Shown: piece by piece, positions 33,156-41,672 of the stretch | Numbering within the stretch: position 1 is the first letter of the stretch | How the letters are laid out: the number at the start of each line of letters is the position of its first letter | DNA from: JAGRMG01 sp047975215 | GTDB lineage: Bacteria; Pseudomonadota; Alphaproteobacteria; Rhodobacterales; Rhodobacteraceae | NCBI GenBank assembly: GCA_047975215.1 | Contig: JBKEDD010000088.1 | Location: forward strand, 22,507-86,506 | Direction: 5' to 3' | DNA length: 64,000 nucleotides | Translations under genes and position numbers: made by a program | Notes under the pieces: generated by a model | Database searches by the model: none | Told to the model about the DNA's origin: nothing | The model's input: only the letters and a program-made list of their open reading frames with translations

Positions 33156-33731
33156 TCAGCGCCGCAGATAGACGTAATATGCCCCGCCGCCGCCGTGGCT
33201 GACATGCGCCGGTGTCACCTGTAATACCGCCTGCGCCAGAGGCGGAAGCGCCAGCCATTCCGGCACCTGGTGGCGAAGCACGCCGCGCGGCCTGGGAATC
33301 GGGCCATCATCGGGCCCCGGCTTGCCCTTGCCGGTGATCACCAGCACCAGACGCCGCCCGGATGCCTGCGAAGACAGGATAAACCGGACAAGGGCGGCAT
33401 GGGCATCCTCCAGCCGGCGGCCGTGCAGGTCTATGCGGGCCTCGGGTACCAGTTTGCCCCGCTTCATCCGGGCAAAGATCTTGCGGTCCATCTTCAAACC
33501 GTTCGCGCCAAGCCTGTCTTGCAGCACGGGTTTCAGATCATGGCGCGGGGGTTTCGTCTGCGCCGCCTGCCCCGGTACAAAGGGTTCGATGCGCGAAAGC
33601 GGCGGTTTGGCCGGTTTGGGCTTGGGCATCGGCAGCGGCCTGGTCCGTGCTTCGGGGTGCAGACGCTCGACCCGGTCGGCCACGCTGCGCCACAATTCGA
33701 TCTCTTCCGGCTTGAGGCGGCGGCGGCTCAT
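33156..33731 (-). CDS. Smr domain protein
   Basis: The product has 191 residues. A basic, proline-rich N-terminus of about 90 residues precedes the Smr (small MutS-related) domain at about 98-191, with the DLHG motif at 101-104, TGKG at 133-136 and RGVLR at 149-153. Smr domains nick DNA or act as RNA endonucleases (SmrB-type rescue of collided ribosomes). This stand-alone form resembles the short Smr proteins. It overlaps mltA by four bases. Confidence 0.9.
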   Translation of the reverse strand: MSRRRLKPEEIELWRSVADRVERLHPEARTRPLPMPKPKPAKPPLSRIEPFVPGQAAQTKPPRHDLKPVLQDRLGANGLKMDRKIFARMKRGKLVPEARIDLHGRRLEDAHAALVRFILSSQASGRRLVLVITGKGKPGPDDGPIPRPRGVLRHQVPEWLALPPLAQAVLQVTPAHVSHGGGGAYYVYLRR

Positions 33732-34777
33732 TCGCTTGCGTCCGGCAGCATGGCATAGGCGCGCTGGATCGGCAGCAGCACCAGCATCCGGCCGGGATCG
33801 CGCAACCGGCCCGCCGCCTGGCCTGCCGCGTCGCCGGTGCCAAAGAAGATATCGGCACGCTGCGCGCCCTTGATCGCCGATCCGGTATCCTGCGCGATCA
33901 TCAGGCGGCGCATCTTGCCCTGGCCGTCCTTTTCCAGCCAGACCGGCGCACCCAGCGGCGTGAAGGCGGGATCGACCGCGACGCTGCGCAATGCGGTAAC
34001 GGGGCGGTTCATCGCGCCCAGCGGGCCGACGCTGTCGGAACCGAGGCCGACCTCGCGGAAGAACACGTATGAAGGGTTGTGCAAGAGCAGTTCGGCCCCC
34101 GCGACCGGATTGCGCCGGACCCAGTTGCGGATTACCTGGGCGCTGACCTGATGCGCCGAATAGATGCCGCGCCGGACCAGTTCCACCCCGATCGAGCGGT
34201 AGGGATGACCGTTGGCGCCGCCGTATCCCACCCGCAAGACGCGCCCGCCGGGCAGGCGGATGCGGCCCGACCCCTGGATCTGCAGAAAGAACAGCTCCAC
34301 GGGGTCATCGACCCATGCGATTTCCAGCCCGCGATTGCGCAGCGTGTCGCCGGTCTGGATTTCGCGCCGCGTCAGCCAGGGGCTGGCGCCGCGCGCTTCC
34401 TCGGGCATCTTGTAGATCGGATAGCGGAACCTGTCGGTAGGATGGCGCGAACCATCCAGCTCAGGTTCGAAATAACCGGTGAATAGCGCGTCCTTTCCGT
34501 CACGGACAAGCACCGGCCGGAAGAACAGCTCGAAGAATGCACGCGCGCTGGCCGGGTTGTGCTGCTGCGCCACCGCGCAAAGGGCGCGCCAGTCGGGGTC
34601 GTCCAGATCGGGGCATGTAACAAGGAATGCAGCCAGCGCGGCGGCGTGATCGTCGGCTTCCCAGCCATCCAGCTGGTCGAAGCCGAGGATTTCGCGGCTC
34701 GGTTCGGCCCCCGGTCCTGTCGCGGCGGCGGCCATCATGGCCCCGGCCAGCAGGATCGACCGGACCGCCGCACTCAT
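33728..34777 (-). CDS. mltA: Membrane-bound lytic murein transglycosylase A
   Basis: The product has 349 residues. It cleaves the MurNAc-GlcNAc bond to form 1,6-anhydro-MurNAc. A signal peptide (about 1-24) has no lipobox cysteine, so it is probably a free periplasmic protein. The MltA core (FTGYFEPELDG, FLQIQGSGRI) is followed by the 3D domain (IAQDTGSAIKGAQRADIFFG), whose aspartates include the catalytic acid. The anhydro-muropeptides it makes would feed the AmgK/MurU route. It overlaps smr and timA by four bases each. Confidence 0.95.
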   Translation of the reverse strand: MSAAVRSILLAGAMMAAAATGPGAEPSREILGFDQLDGWEADDHAAALAAFLVTCPDLDDPDWRALCAVAQQHNPASARAFFELFFRPVLVRDGKDALFTGYFEPELDGSRHPTDRFRYPIYKMPEEARGASPWLTRREIQTGDTLRNRGLEIAWVDDPVELFFLQIQGSGRIRLPGGRVLRVGYGGANGHPYRSIGVELVRRGIYSAHQVSAQVIRNWVRRNPVAGAELLLHNPSYVFFREVGLGSDSVGPLGAMNRPVTALRSVAVDPAFTPLGAPVWLEKDGQGKMRRLMIAQDTGSAIKGAQRADIFFGTGDAAGQAAGRLRDPGRMLVLLPIQRAYAMLPDASE

Positions 34778-35430
34778 GCGTCCGTTGCAACCAGCCGCCA
34801 GTTCGGATCATCCGTGCCCATGATGCGGGCAAAGGTCCATGTATCCTTCTGGCGTTTGACGGTGCTGGCGCTACCCTCGACGATGTCGCCGCCACGGTCG
34901 CGCACCACCGAGGTCAGCTCGCCGACAAAGCGCATGGTGATCTCGGCGCGGCCGCTATCCTTGTCGAACCGGACATCGGAGACCGCGGTTTCGCGCACGC
35001 CGACGAATTCGGATTCGATCTGCAGGCCCTGTTCCTCGCGCGACTCGACCACCTGTGCGAAGGCGTCATAGACATCTTCGGCCAGAAACGGGATCAGCTC
35101 GTCGATATTGCCGCGCTCGAAACCCATCACGATCATTTCGTAGGCGCCGCGTGCGCCCTGAACGAACTCGCTAACGGAAAATTCCGGCTCCACCCGCTTC
35201 ATCGCGGCCAGTTGCTGCGCCGCCTCGCTGTTTTCGGGAACGTGATCGGTGATGTCGCGGTCGGGGCCGCCTTCGATCACCTCGAAACCCCGCCGGGATT
35301 TTTTTACGGCCTTTTCGGGTGCTGCCGGTTTCTCGAAACCCTCGCGGGTGCCCAGCACGCTTTTCAGCCGCAGGATCAGGAACACCGCGATGCCGGCCAA
35401 CACGAGAAGCTGGATCAGTGGAGAGTTCAT
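34774..35430 (-). CDS. Tim44/TimA domain protein
   Basis: The product has 218 residues. One N-terminal helix (about 5-22) anchors it in the inner membrane. A charged linker leads to the Tim44-like domain at about 75-215 (FVQGARGAYEMIVMGFERG, LAEDVYDAFAQVV, DPNWRLVATDA). In mitochondria Tim44 docks Hsp70 at the import pore. Alphaproteobacterial TimA homologues are linked to the membrane without a settled role. It is the first gene of timA-mltA-smr and is divergent from fxsA. Confidence 0.9.
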   Translation of the reverse strand: MNSPLIQLLVLAGIAVFLILRLKSVLGTREGFEKPAAPEKAVKKSRRGFEVIEGGPDRDITDHVPENSEAAQQLAAMKRVEPEFSVSEFVQGARGAYEMIVMGFERGNIDELIPFLAEDVYDAFAQVVESREEQGLQIESEFVGVRETAVSDVRFDKDSGRAEITMRFVGELTSVVRDRGGDIVEGSASTVKRQKDTWTFARIMGTDDPNWRLVATDA

Positions 35431-35456
35431 TCGGTCCTCGTCGCAGACGCAGGGCT

Positions 35457-35485
35457 TTGTAAGCCGTGCCTTTGGCTCCTATGTA
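35457..35485 (+). promoter_or_regulatory. Candidate promoter of fxsA
   Basis: TTGTAA (35457-35462), 17 bases, TATGTA (35480-35485), 53 bases before the fxsA ATG. The -10 overlaps the candidate timA -10. Confidence 0.45.
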
Positions 35486-35503
35486 GGTGACGGGCAGAGG
35501 CAA
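35476..35503 (-). promoter_or_regulatory. Candidate promoter of timA-mltA-smr
   Basis: On the minus strand TTGCCT (35503-35498), 16 bases, TAGGAG (35481-35476), 45 bases before the timA start. Confidence 0.4.
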
Positions 35504-35538
35504 GTCCACTGCCCAGCGCAAGTGAAAGGACGTGCTTA

Positions 35539-36054
35539 ATGCTGCTGTTTCTGGCCTTTCTGGCCGTTCCGCTGATCGAGATCGCACTGTTCATCCAGGT
35601 GGGCGGTGCCATCGGGTTGTGGCCGACGCTGGCGATCGTGGTTCTTACCGCCATCCTGGGCACCTGGCTGGTGCGGACGCAGGGCGCCATGGCAATGGGC
35701 CAGTTGCGCCGGTCGTTCGCCGAACTCGACGACCCGACCGAACCGTTGGCGCATGGCGCCATGATCCTGATCGCGGGCGCTCTGCTGCTGACGCCTGGGT
35801 TCTTTACCGATGCGGTGGGCTTTGCCCTGCTGATGCCGCCGGTGCGGGTGGCCGTGTTGCGCTATCTGCGCAAGCGGGTCGCCGTGACGCAGTTTCAGAT
35901 GGGGCGGCAGACCGAACCGCGGGGCCGGCCCGGCGGGTACGGGGGCCAGGGTATGCCGGGCGACGTGGTCGAAGGCGAGTATGAGGAGGTACGCCCGAGG
36001 CGCGGCGCGAACGCCCGGCCGTCGGGCTGGGTCGAGGGCCCCGACCGGCATTGA
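35539..36054 (+). CDS. fxsA: FxsA family membrane protein
   Basis: The product has 171 residues with three or four membrane helices in the first 120: FLAFLAVPLIEIALFIQV, the LWPTLAIVVLTAIL helix, and a region around GAMILIAGALLLTPGFFTDAVG, the family hallmark. In E. coli FxsA (suppressor of F exclusion of phage T7) counters PifA-mediated exclusion of T7. The glycine/arginine-rich C-terminal tail (about 120-171) is cytoplasmic and variable. It is preceded by GGACG only, a weak ribosome binding site. Confidence 0.9.
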   Translation: MLLFLAFLAVPLIEIALFIQVGGAIGLWPTLAIVVLTAILGTWLVRTQGAMAMGQLRRSFAELDDPTEPLAHGAMILIAGALLLTPGFFTDAVGFALLMPPVRVAVLRYLRKRVAVTQFQMGRQTEPRGRPGGYGGQGMPGDVVEGEYEEVRPRRGANARPSGWVEGPDRH

Positions 36055-36109
36055 GGTGGGTCGGGCAAGCTGTTATGCAACCGCCTAGCATTTTTGAGGA
36101 GTACCCCGA

Positions 36110-36661
36110 ATGACCGAGAACGGTGCCGCCGATTCAGGCGACAAGAAAGCCCAAGACACCAAGGATGCGGCGCCACAGCCGGCCCAGCAGCCCCAACAGG
36201 TCCAGATGCGGGTTCTGGGGCAGTTCATTCGCGACCTGTCCTTCGAGAACGTGATGGCGCAGAAGGGCGCGACGGTCGAGGGACAGCCCGATATCAGTGT
36301 GCAGGTCAACCTCGACGCAAAGAAGCGCCCGCAGGAACATACCTATGAATCCAGCATCAAGCTGAACATCGAATCCAAGGCAAAGAACACGGGCGATGTC
36401 CTGTTCCTGATGGAGATCGAATATGTCGGCATCTTCCATATCCAGGGCGTTCCGGAAGAACAGATGCATCCCTTCCTTCTGATCGAATGCCCGCGCATGG
36501 TGTTCCCGTTCCTGCGCCGGGTCGTCAGCGATGTCACCAGCGATGGCGGATTCCCGCCGCTGAACCTGGACAACATGGACTTCGTCGGCATCTACCGCGC
36601 CGAAGTGGCGCGCCGGCAGGCGGCCCAGGCCGATGCGGGCGGGCAAACCGCCAAGGCCTGA
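36110..36661 (+). CDS. secB: Protein-export chaperone SecB
   Basis: A tetrameric cytosolic chaperone of 183 residues that keeps precursors unfolded and delivers them to SecA. A low-complexity N-terminal arm rich in A/Q/P (about 1-33) precedes the conserved core with FIRDLSFENV, QVNLDAKK and LLIECPRMVFPFLRRV, then GGFPPLNLDNMDF. GAGGAG lies upstream of the ATG. A TAGCAT element at 36086-36091 could be its -10, but no good -35 pairs with it. Confidence 0.96.
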   Translation: MTENGAADSGDKKAQDTKDAAPQPAQQPQQVQMRVLGQFIRDLSFENVMAQKGATVEGQPDISVQVNLDAKKRPQEHTYESSIKLNIESKAKNTGDVLFLMEIEYVGIFHIQGVPEEQMHPFLLIECPRMVFPFLRRVVSDVTSDGGFPPLNLDNMDFVGIYRAEVARRQAAQADAGGQTAKA

Positions 36662-36685
36662 ACCGGCCGGGCGCGCCCGGCCCCG

Positions 36686-37372
36686 TCAGGCGCGCCGCCA
36701 CAGCGCATCTTCGCCCAGGGTTTCGACGAACGCTTCATGTGCGTCACGTTCTTCGGCGGTGATGCGCGGCGGCAATGGCACGGGGCGGGGTTGCGGGCGC
36801 CAATCCGAGGCGGCACCCGGACCGCGCGCCGCGCCGACAGGGGCGAGGCCGAAATCCGGCTGCCGTCCGCCGATCAGTTCCAGGTAGACCTCGGCCAGAA
36901 TCTCGGAATCGAGAAGCGCGCCATGCAACGTGCGCGCGCTGTTGTCTATTCCGAAACGGCGGCACAACGAATCGAGACTTGCCGGTGAGCCGGGATATTT
37001 CTTGCGCGCGATCGCCAGCGTGTCTACCGCCCGTTCCCACGGCAAAAGCGGCAATCCCATCCAGCGCAGCTCGGCGTTGAGAAACTTCATGTCGAAGGAT
37101 GCGTTGTGGATCACCAGTTTGGCGTCGCCGATGAAATCCAGAAACGCCTGGCCGATCTCGGCGAATTTCGGCTTGTCGCGCAGGAATTCCTCGCTCAGCC
37201 CGTGCACCTCGAACGCGCCTTGCGGCATGTCGCGTTCAGGGTTGATGTACTGATGATAGGTGCGGCCGGTAGCGACATGGTTGAAAAGCTCGACACCGCC
37301 GATCTCGACGATACGGTCGCCCGTTTCGGGGTCGAGCCCCGTTGTTTCGGTATCCAGAACGATCTCACGCAT
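36686..37372 (-). CDS. dnaQ: DNA polymerase III epsilon subunit (proofreading exonuclease)
   Basis: The product has 228 residues. The DEDDh exonuclease core has ExoI with D7 and E9 (LDTETTGLD), ExoII in HNASFDMKFLNAEL, and ExoIII with the H and D of TLHGALLDSEILAEVY. It removes misincorporated bases for the replicase. A proline-rich tail (about 178-205) probably carries the segment that binds the alpha subunit. It overlaps coaE by eight bases in the maf-aroE-coaE-dnaQ operon, a layout common near alphaproteobacterial origins. Confidence 0.96.
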   Translation of the reverse strand: MREIVLDTETTGLDPETGDRIVEIGGVELFNHVATGRTYHQYINPERDMPQGAFEVHGLSEEFLRDKPKFAEIGQAFLDFIGDAKLVIHNASFDMKFLNAELRWMGLPLLPWERAVDTLAIARKKYPGSPASLDSLCRRFGIDNSARTLHGALLDSEILAEVYLELIGGRQPDFGLAPVGAARGPGAASDWRPQPRPVPLPPRITAEERDAHEAFVETLGEDALWRRA

Positions 37373-37958
37373 CTGCCAGCCCTGCCCTGATCCTGTCCAC
37401 GATATCCTGCACCTGTGCGCGGGCGTTCTCCAGCGTGTCGGTGACGATCACGAAATCCGACCGCGCGCGCTTTTCCTCGTCGGGCATCTGCTTGTCCCTG
37501 ATCTGTCGGAACTGCTCTGCCGTCATGGTGCCGCGCTCCATGACCCGTGCCTGCTGAACCTGCGCCGGAGCGGTGACACAGGCCACCGCATCCATCGCCG
37601 CATCTCCCCCGGTTTCGAACAACAGCGGAATGTCGAACACGAGAATGTCGGCGGTGGCGTTCGCGGAAAAATCGGCGCGGTCCTGCGCCACCAGCGGATG
37701 CACGATGGCTTCGATCCGGTGCAGGGCGGCGGGATTCTCGCCTATGATGCGCTTTAGCGCCGGGCGGCTGACGGCGCCGTCCTGAACCGCATCGGGAAAG
37801 ACTGCGCGAATTGGTGCCACCGCAGCGCCGCCCGGCGCATAAAGCCGGTGAACCGCGGCGTCGGCGTCCCAGACCGCGCAGCCCGCTTGCGCGAACAGCT
37901 TTGCCGTCGTGCTCTTGCCCATGCCGATTGAGCCGGTCAGACCAAGGCGAAAGCTCAT
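37365..37958 (-). CDS. coaE: Dephospho-CoA kinase
   Basis: Phosphorylates dephospho-CoA at the 3' hydroxyl, the final step of CoA synthesis. The product has 197 residues. The P-loop GSIGMGKS is at residues 9-16. DADAAVHRLY near 31 and VFDIPLLFETG near 106 are family motifs. It overlaps aroE by four bases and dnaQ by eight. Confidence 0.96.
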   Translation of the reverse strand: MSFRLGLTGSIGMGKSTTAKLFAQAGCAVWDADAAVHRLYAPGGAAVAPIRAVFPDAVQDGAVSRPALKRIIGENPAALHRIEAIVHPLVAQDRADFSANATADILVFDIPLLFETGGDAAMDAVACVTAPAQVQQARVMERGTMTAEQFRQIRDKQMPDEEKRARSDFVIVTDTLENARAQVQDIVDRIRAGLADA

Positions 37959-38788
37959 CTGAGCGCCGCCGCCCGCGTCGCGTTATCAACCGTCGGGCGC
38001 ACCCCGAACCAGCGTTCGAAACCCGGTACCGCCTGAAAAAGCAACATGCCCAGCCCGTCGACCGTGACGCAGCCGGCTTCTTGCGCGGCGCACAAAAGAT
38101 GGGTCTTGAGCGGGGAATAGACCAGATCGGTGACGACGCTGCCCTTGCGCAGACCGTCCAGCGGCACCCGCAATTCCGGCTTGCCGACCATGCCCAGCGA
38201 CGTCGTGTTCACCACCAGCGCCGCCTCGTCCAGCATGTTGCCTGCCTGAACCCAGTCGACCACGCGAACACGGGTGCCGAAATCGTCTTTCACGCGTTCG
38301 GCGCGGACCCTCGTGCGGTTGCTCAGCAGGATTTCCGGCGAACCGGCATCCAGCAGGGCAGCCACCACCGCGCGCGAGGCGCCCCCCGCGCCCAGCACCG
38401 CGGCCGGGCCGGTTCTGGCATCCCAGTCCGGGGCCCCGTTGCGCAGGTTTTCGATGAATCCGTAGCCATCGGTATTGTCGGCATGAATCCGGACGTCCGA
38501 GCGGAAGATCAGGGTAGTCGCCGCTGCTGTCAACGTTTCCCAGTCGGTGATCTGATCGGCGATTGCCATCACCGTTTCCTTGTGCGGGATGGTGATGTTG
38601 ACGCCCACGAACCCCATGCTGGGCAGCGCGCGCAGAACCGTTTCCAGGTTCTCCTGTGCCACATCCATCGGAATGTAGTGCCCGGCGATGCCATGCGTGG
38701 TAAGCCAGTGCCGGAACAGCCGCGGCGACCGGGAATGCGCGATGGGCGTGCCGATCACGCCAGCCAGGGGAATTTTTGTTTCGGTCAT
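37955..38788 (-). CDS. aroE: Shikimate dehydrogenase (NADP+)
   Basis: Reduces 3-dehydroshikimate to shikimate in aromatic amino acid synthesis. The product has 277 residues. The substrate-binding HSRSP is at 18-22. Catalytic K70 lies in IPHKE and D107 in NTDGYGF. The NADP-binding glycine motif GAGGASRA follows near 133. It overlaps both neighbours by four bases. Confidence 0.97.
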   Translation of the reverse strand: MTETKIPLAGVIGTPIAHSRSPRLFRHWLTTHGIAGHYIPMDVAQENLETVLRALPSMGFVGVNITIPHKETVMAIADQITDWETLTAAATTLIFRSDVRIHADNTDGYGFIENLRNGAPDWDARTGPAAVLGAGGASRAVVAALLDAGSPEILLSNRTRVRAERVKDDFGTRVRVVDWVQAGNMLDEAALVVNTTSLGMVGKPELRVPLDGLRKGSVVTDLVYSPLKTHLLCAAQEAGCVTVDGLGMLLFQAVPGFERWFGVRPTVDNATRAAALR

Positions 38789-39384
38789 TGCTCGATCATT
38801 CTTTGCTGCATCAGAAAGCTCAGCAATTCAAGCAATGGCATACCCAAAACATGAAAGTAATCCCCTTCGACGGCGGCGAACAGCCGAACCCCTTCCTCCT
38901 CGAGCTTGTAGGCGCCGACGGCATGGCGGATGCTGTCCCAGTTGCGCGTTACATAGCCTTGCAGATAGCTGTCCGATGCCGCGCGCATCAGCAGCCGCAC
39001 CTGCCCGACATGTTGCCAGAGCGGTTGTCCATCCCGGCAGACAACGGCGGCAGACAACAGCCTGTGATGCCGGCCGCGCAACTCACGCAACTGTTGCAGC
39101 GCATCGCCGGGGCTTTCCGGCTTGGATATGATCCGCCCGTCGAATTCCAGAACCTGATCGCAGCCGATCACCATCGCGCCGGGGTGTCTGGCGCTGATAT
39201 GATTGGCCTTTGCTTGTGCCAGCGCATCGGCGATATCGCGCGGTCTGGCGCCTTGTGCCAGCAAGGCCGACTTCAAAGACGCTTCATCGATGTGCGCGAC
39301 GTCGGTCTGAAACGGCACACCGGCATTGCGCAGCAACTGAGCGCGAATCCCGGAACCCGAAGCCAGAACGATGGGGGCAGTCAT
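38785..39384 (-). CDS. maf: Maf-like nucleoside triphosphate pyrophosphatase
   Basis: The product has 199 residues from ATG 39384. The longer frame to 39453 begins in the candidate origin and lacks the family start. LASGSGIRAQLL at the N-terminus is the Maf signature. GCDQVLEFDG near 77 holds the catalytic aspartate. YKLEEEGVRLFAAVEGDYFHVLGMPLLEL is the usual C-terminal block. Maf proteins hydrolyse dTTP/UTP or modified nucleotides and affect division. It is the first gene leftward from the candidate origin. Confidence 0.94.
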   Translation of the reverse strand: MTAPIVLASGSGIRAQLLRNAGVPFQTDVAHIDEASLKSALLAQGARPRDIADALAQAKANHISARHPGAMVIGCDQVLEFDGRIISKPESPGDALQQLRELRGRHHRLLSAAVVCRDGQPLWQHVGQVRLLMRAASDSYLQGYVTRNWDSIRHAVGAYKLEEEGVRLFAAVEGDYFHVLGMPLLELLSFLMQQRMIEQ

Positions 39385-39788
39385 GTGGAAAACCCTTTGG
39401 GCGGAATGATCTTGGCAGGGACAGATGTGCATGAAGCGCACCCCCATACGCAAGCTTGGCCTGAACGCGAGGACAACTCGCCCCCGCCAGCGAATTTATC
39501 CCATCCGGACAATGATAACCCTGGCGGCGGGGATATTCGCGTTACCCACAGGATGTTTGCTGATCATCCCAAGGCCGTGCATTTTCCGTTTACTATATGT
39601 TATTGATATTGCAAATAAAATTCAATATTTCCACGTCTGGGGCCGCGCCGGTACCAAATCGCGGACAGGGGGATAACCATCTGGACAGCAGGATAATCCA
39701 CCGGAACCGCCGCACCCTACAATAACCAACCACCTTTTTTCTTTTCTTATTTATTATTAGGAAGGCGGATCGAAGACATGAGGACTCC
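39385..39788. other. Candidate chromosomal replication origin (404-base non-coding gap)
   Basis: The only gene-free stretch over 300 bases in the window. It is flanked by genes pointing away on both sides. It holds two AT-rich tracts (39581-39632 and 39733-39760) and DnaA-box-like 9-mers: TTACCCACA at 39542-39550 and TGTGGAAAA at 39384-39392, each one mismatch from TTATCCACA or its complement. Two further two-mismatch copies lie at 39668-39676 and 39694-39702. parS sites and parAB lie within 7.5 kb. Origins between maf-side and hem/rho-side genes are known in alphaproteobacteria. No convincing ORF or RNA is seen. Confidence 0.55.
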
Positions 39789-40238
39789 ATGGTCGACCTT
39801 CTGATCACGCTCTATCCCTGGAACAAGGCGATTCATATCATGGCGGTCCTGTCCTGGATGGCCGGGTTGTTCTACCTGCCCCGGCTTTATGTTTATCACG
39901 TCGAACGAATCATGCTGATTGATGGCGCTGGCGACGTGTTCGAGACCATGGAACTGAAGCTCCTGAACTACATCATGCGCCCGGCGATGTTCGCCACCTG
40001 GGGGTTTGGTCTTGCACTGGTCTTTACCCCTGGCATCGTGGACTGGTCGATGGTCTGGCCCTGGAGCAAAGGCGTGGCGGTCATTGCCATGACCTGGTTT
40101 CACTATTGGCTGGCCGCGCGGCGAAAGGACTTCCTGAGCGGCGCGAACCGGCTGACAGGGCGACAGTTTCGGATGATGAATGAAGTGCCCACGCTGCTGA
40201 TGATCGTGATCGTTCTGTCGGTCGTGATCAAGTTCTGA
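39789..40238 (+). CDS. hemJ: Protoporphyrinogen oxidase HemJ
   Basis: A membrane protein of 149 residues with four helices that oxidises protoporphyrinogen IX to protoporphyrin IX in most alphaproteobacteria. The family signature HIMAVLSWMAGLFYLPRLYVYH contains the essential H16 and conserved R32. A second conserved block, NEVPTLLMIVIV, closes the protein. It supplies the substrate of HemH. It is the first gene rightward from the candidate origin. AGGA precedes the start. Confidence 0.93.
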   Translation: MVDLLITLYPWNKAIHIMAVLSWMAGLFYLPRLYVYHVERIMLIDGAGDVFETMELKLLNYIMRPAMFATWGFGLALVFTPGIVDWSMVWPWSKGVAVIAMTWFHYWLAARRKDFLSGANRLTGRQFRMMNEVPTLLMIVIVLSVVIKF

Positions 40239-40256
40239 GGGGACAGGCCGCGCCGT

Positions 40257-40285
40257 TTGACTCGTGCGTCGGATCCGACTAAGAG
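40257..40285 (+). promoter_or_regulatory. Candidate promoter of rho
   Basis: TTGACT (40257-40262), 17 bases, TAAGAG (40280-40285), leaving a leader of about 80 bases before the rho ATG. rho leaders are often used for autoregulation. No clear structure was identified here. Confidence 0.5.
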
Positions 40286-40372
40286 AGCTTCTAACTCGTC
40301 CGTCCGGACGAAGTGTTTCCCGTTCACGACTCCGATCGCGCCGCGCCAGCGGAGTTCAAAGGCTGTTTCATC

Positions 40373-41644
40373 ATGAAAACCGAATATCTGAACCTCGCCG
40401 ACCTCAAGGCAAAAAGCCCGAAAGACCTTCTCGACGTTGCCGAAGAACTGGAAATCGAGAACGCCTCGACCATGCGCAAGGGCGAGATGATGTTCCAGAT
40501 TCTGCGCGAACGCGCTGATGATGGCTGGGAGATTGGCGGCGACGGCGTACTGGAAGTGCTTCAGGACGGGTTCGGTTTTTTGCGTTCGCCCGAGGCGAAC
40601 TATCTTCCCGGCCCCGATGACATCTATGTTTCGCCCGAAATGATCCGGCAGTATTCGCTGCGCACCGGCGACACGATCGAAGGGCCGATGAAGGCCCCTG
40701 ACGAAAGCGAACGCTATTTCGCGCTGACCGGTGTCAAGCAGATCAATTTCGAAGACCCCGAGAAAGCCAGGCACAAGATCGCCTTCGACAACCTGACGCC
40801 GCTTTATCCCGACGAACGGCTGACGATGGAGTTGCAGGATCCGGCGATCAAGGATCGTACCGCGCGCATCATCGACCTGGTTGCGCCCATCGGGAAGGGC
40901 CAGCGGTCGCTTATCGTTGCCCCGCCACGAACCGGCAAGACGGTGATCTTGCAGAACATCGCCAATTCGATCGAGAAGAACCACCCGGAATGCTATCTGA
41001 TCGTGCTGCTGATCGACGAGCGGCCCGAGGAAGTGACCGACATGCAGCGTTCGGTGAAGGGCGAAGTGGTGTCCTCGACTTTCGACGAACCGGCCACGCG
41101 GCACGTTGCGGTTTCGGAAATGGTGATCGAGAAGGCGAAGCGCCTGGTAGAGCATAAACGAGATGTTGTTATATTGCTCGACTCGATCACAAGACTTGGT
41201 AGGGCATTCAATACGGTCGTGCCGTCTTCGGGTAAGGTTCTGACCGGTGGCGTCGATGCCAACGCGCTGCAACGTCCCAAGCGTTTCTTTGGCGCGGCCC
41301 GAAACATCGAAGAGGGTGGCAGCCTGACGATCATCGCCACCGCGCTGATCGACACGGGCAGCCGGATGGACGAAGTTATCTTTGAGGAGTTCAAGGGAAC
41401 CGGCAATTCGGAAATCGTGCTGGATCGCAAGATTGCCGACAAGCGCGTGTTCCCGGCGATTGACATCCTGAAATCCGGCACACGCAAGGAAGAACTGCTC
41501 GTGGACAAGGGCGATCTTCAGAAGACTTTCGTTCTGAGACGTATCCTGAACCCCATGGGCACCACAGATGCCATCGAGTTCCTGATTTCCAAGCTCAAGC
41601 AGACCAAGAGCAACTCGGATTTCTTCGATTCCATGAATACCTGA
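40373..41644 (+). CDS. rho: Transcription termination factor Rho
   Basis: A hexameric RNA helicase of 423 residues. The N-terminal RNA-binding domain has the RNP1-like DGFGFLR at 65-71. The P-loop PPRTGKT is at 184-190. Walker B VVILLDSITRLGRAFN and the Q-loop near KVLTGGVD follow. The ATG at 40373 gives the usual MKTEYLNLADLK start, and the longer frame is rejected. It begins the rho-mnmE-mnmG-rsmG-parA-parB series. Confidence 0.97.
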   Translation: MKTEYLNLADLKAKSPKDLLDVAEELEIENASTMRKGEMMFQILRERADDGWEIGGDGVLEVLQDGFGFLRSPEANYLPGPDDIYVSPEMIRQYSLRTGDTIEGPMKAPDESERYFALTGVKQINFEDPEKARHKIAFDNLTPLYPDERLTMELQDPAIKDRTARIIDLVAPIGKGQRSLIVAPPRTGKTVILQNIANSIEKNHPECYLIVLLIDERPEEVTDMQRSVKGEVVSSTFDEPATRHVAVSEMVIEKAKRLVEHKRDVVILLDSITRLGRAFNTVVPSSGKVLTGGVDANALQRPKRFFGAARNIEEGGSLTIIATALIDTGSRMDEVIFEEFKGTGNSEIVLDRKIADKRVFPAIDILKSGTRKEELLVDKGDLQKTFVLRRILNPMGTTDAIEFLISKLKQTKSNSDFFDSMNT

Positions 41645-41672
41645 GCCCGGTCCGTCGCTACGGAGCTGCCAA

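Noticed and set aside
39425..39676. 83-residue frame inside the candidate origin
   Set aside because: No ribosome binding site, odd composition over an AT-rich tract, and no family resemblance. The region is better explained as non-coding.
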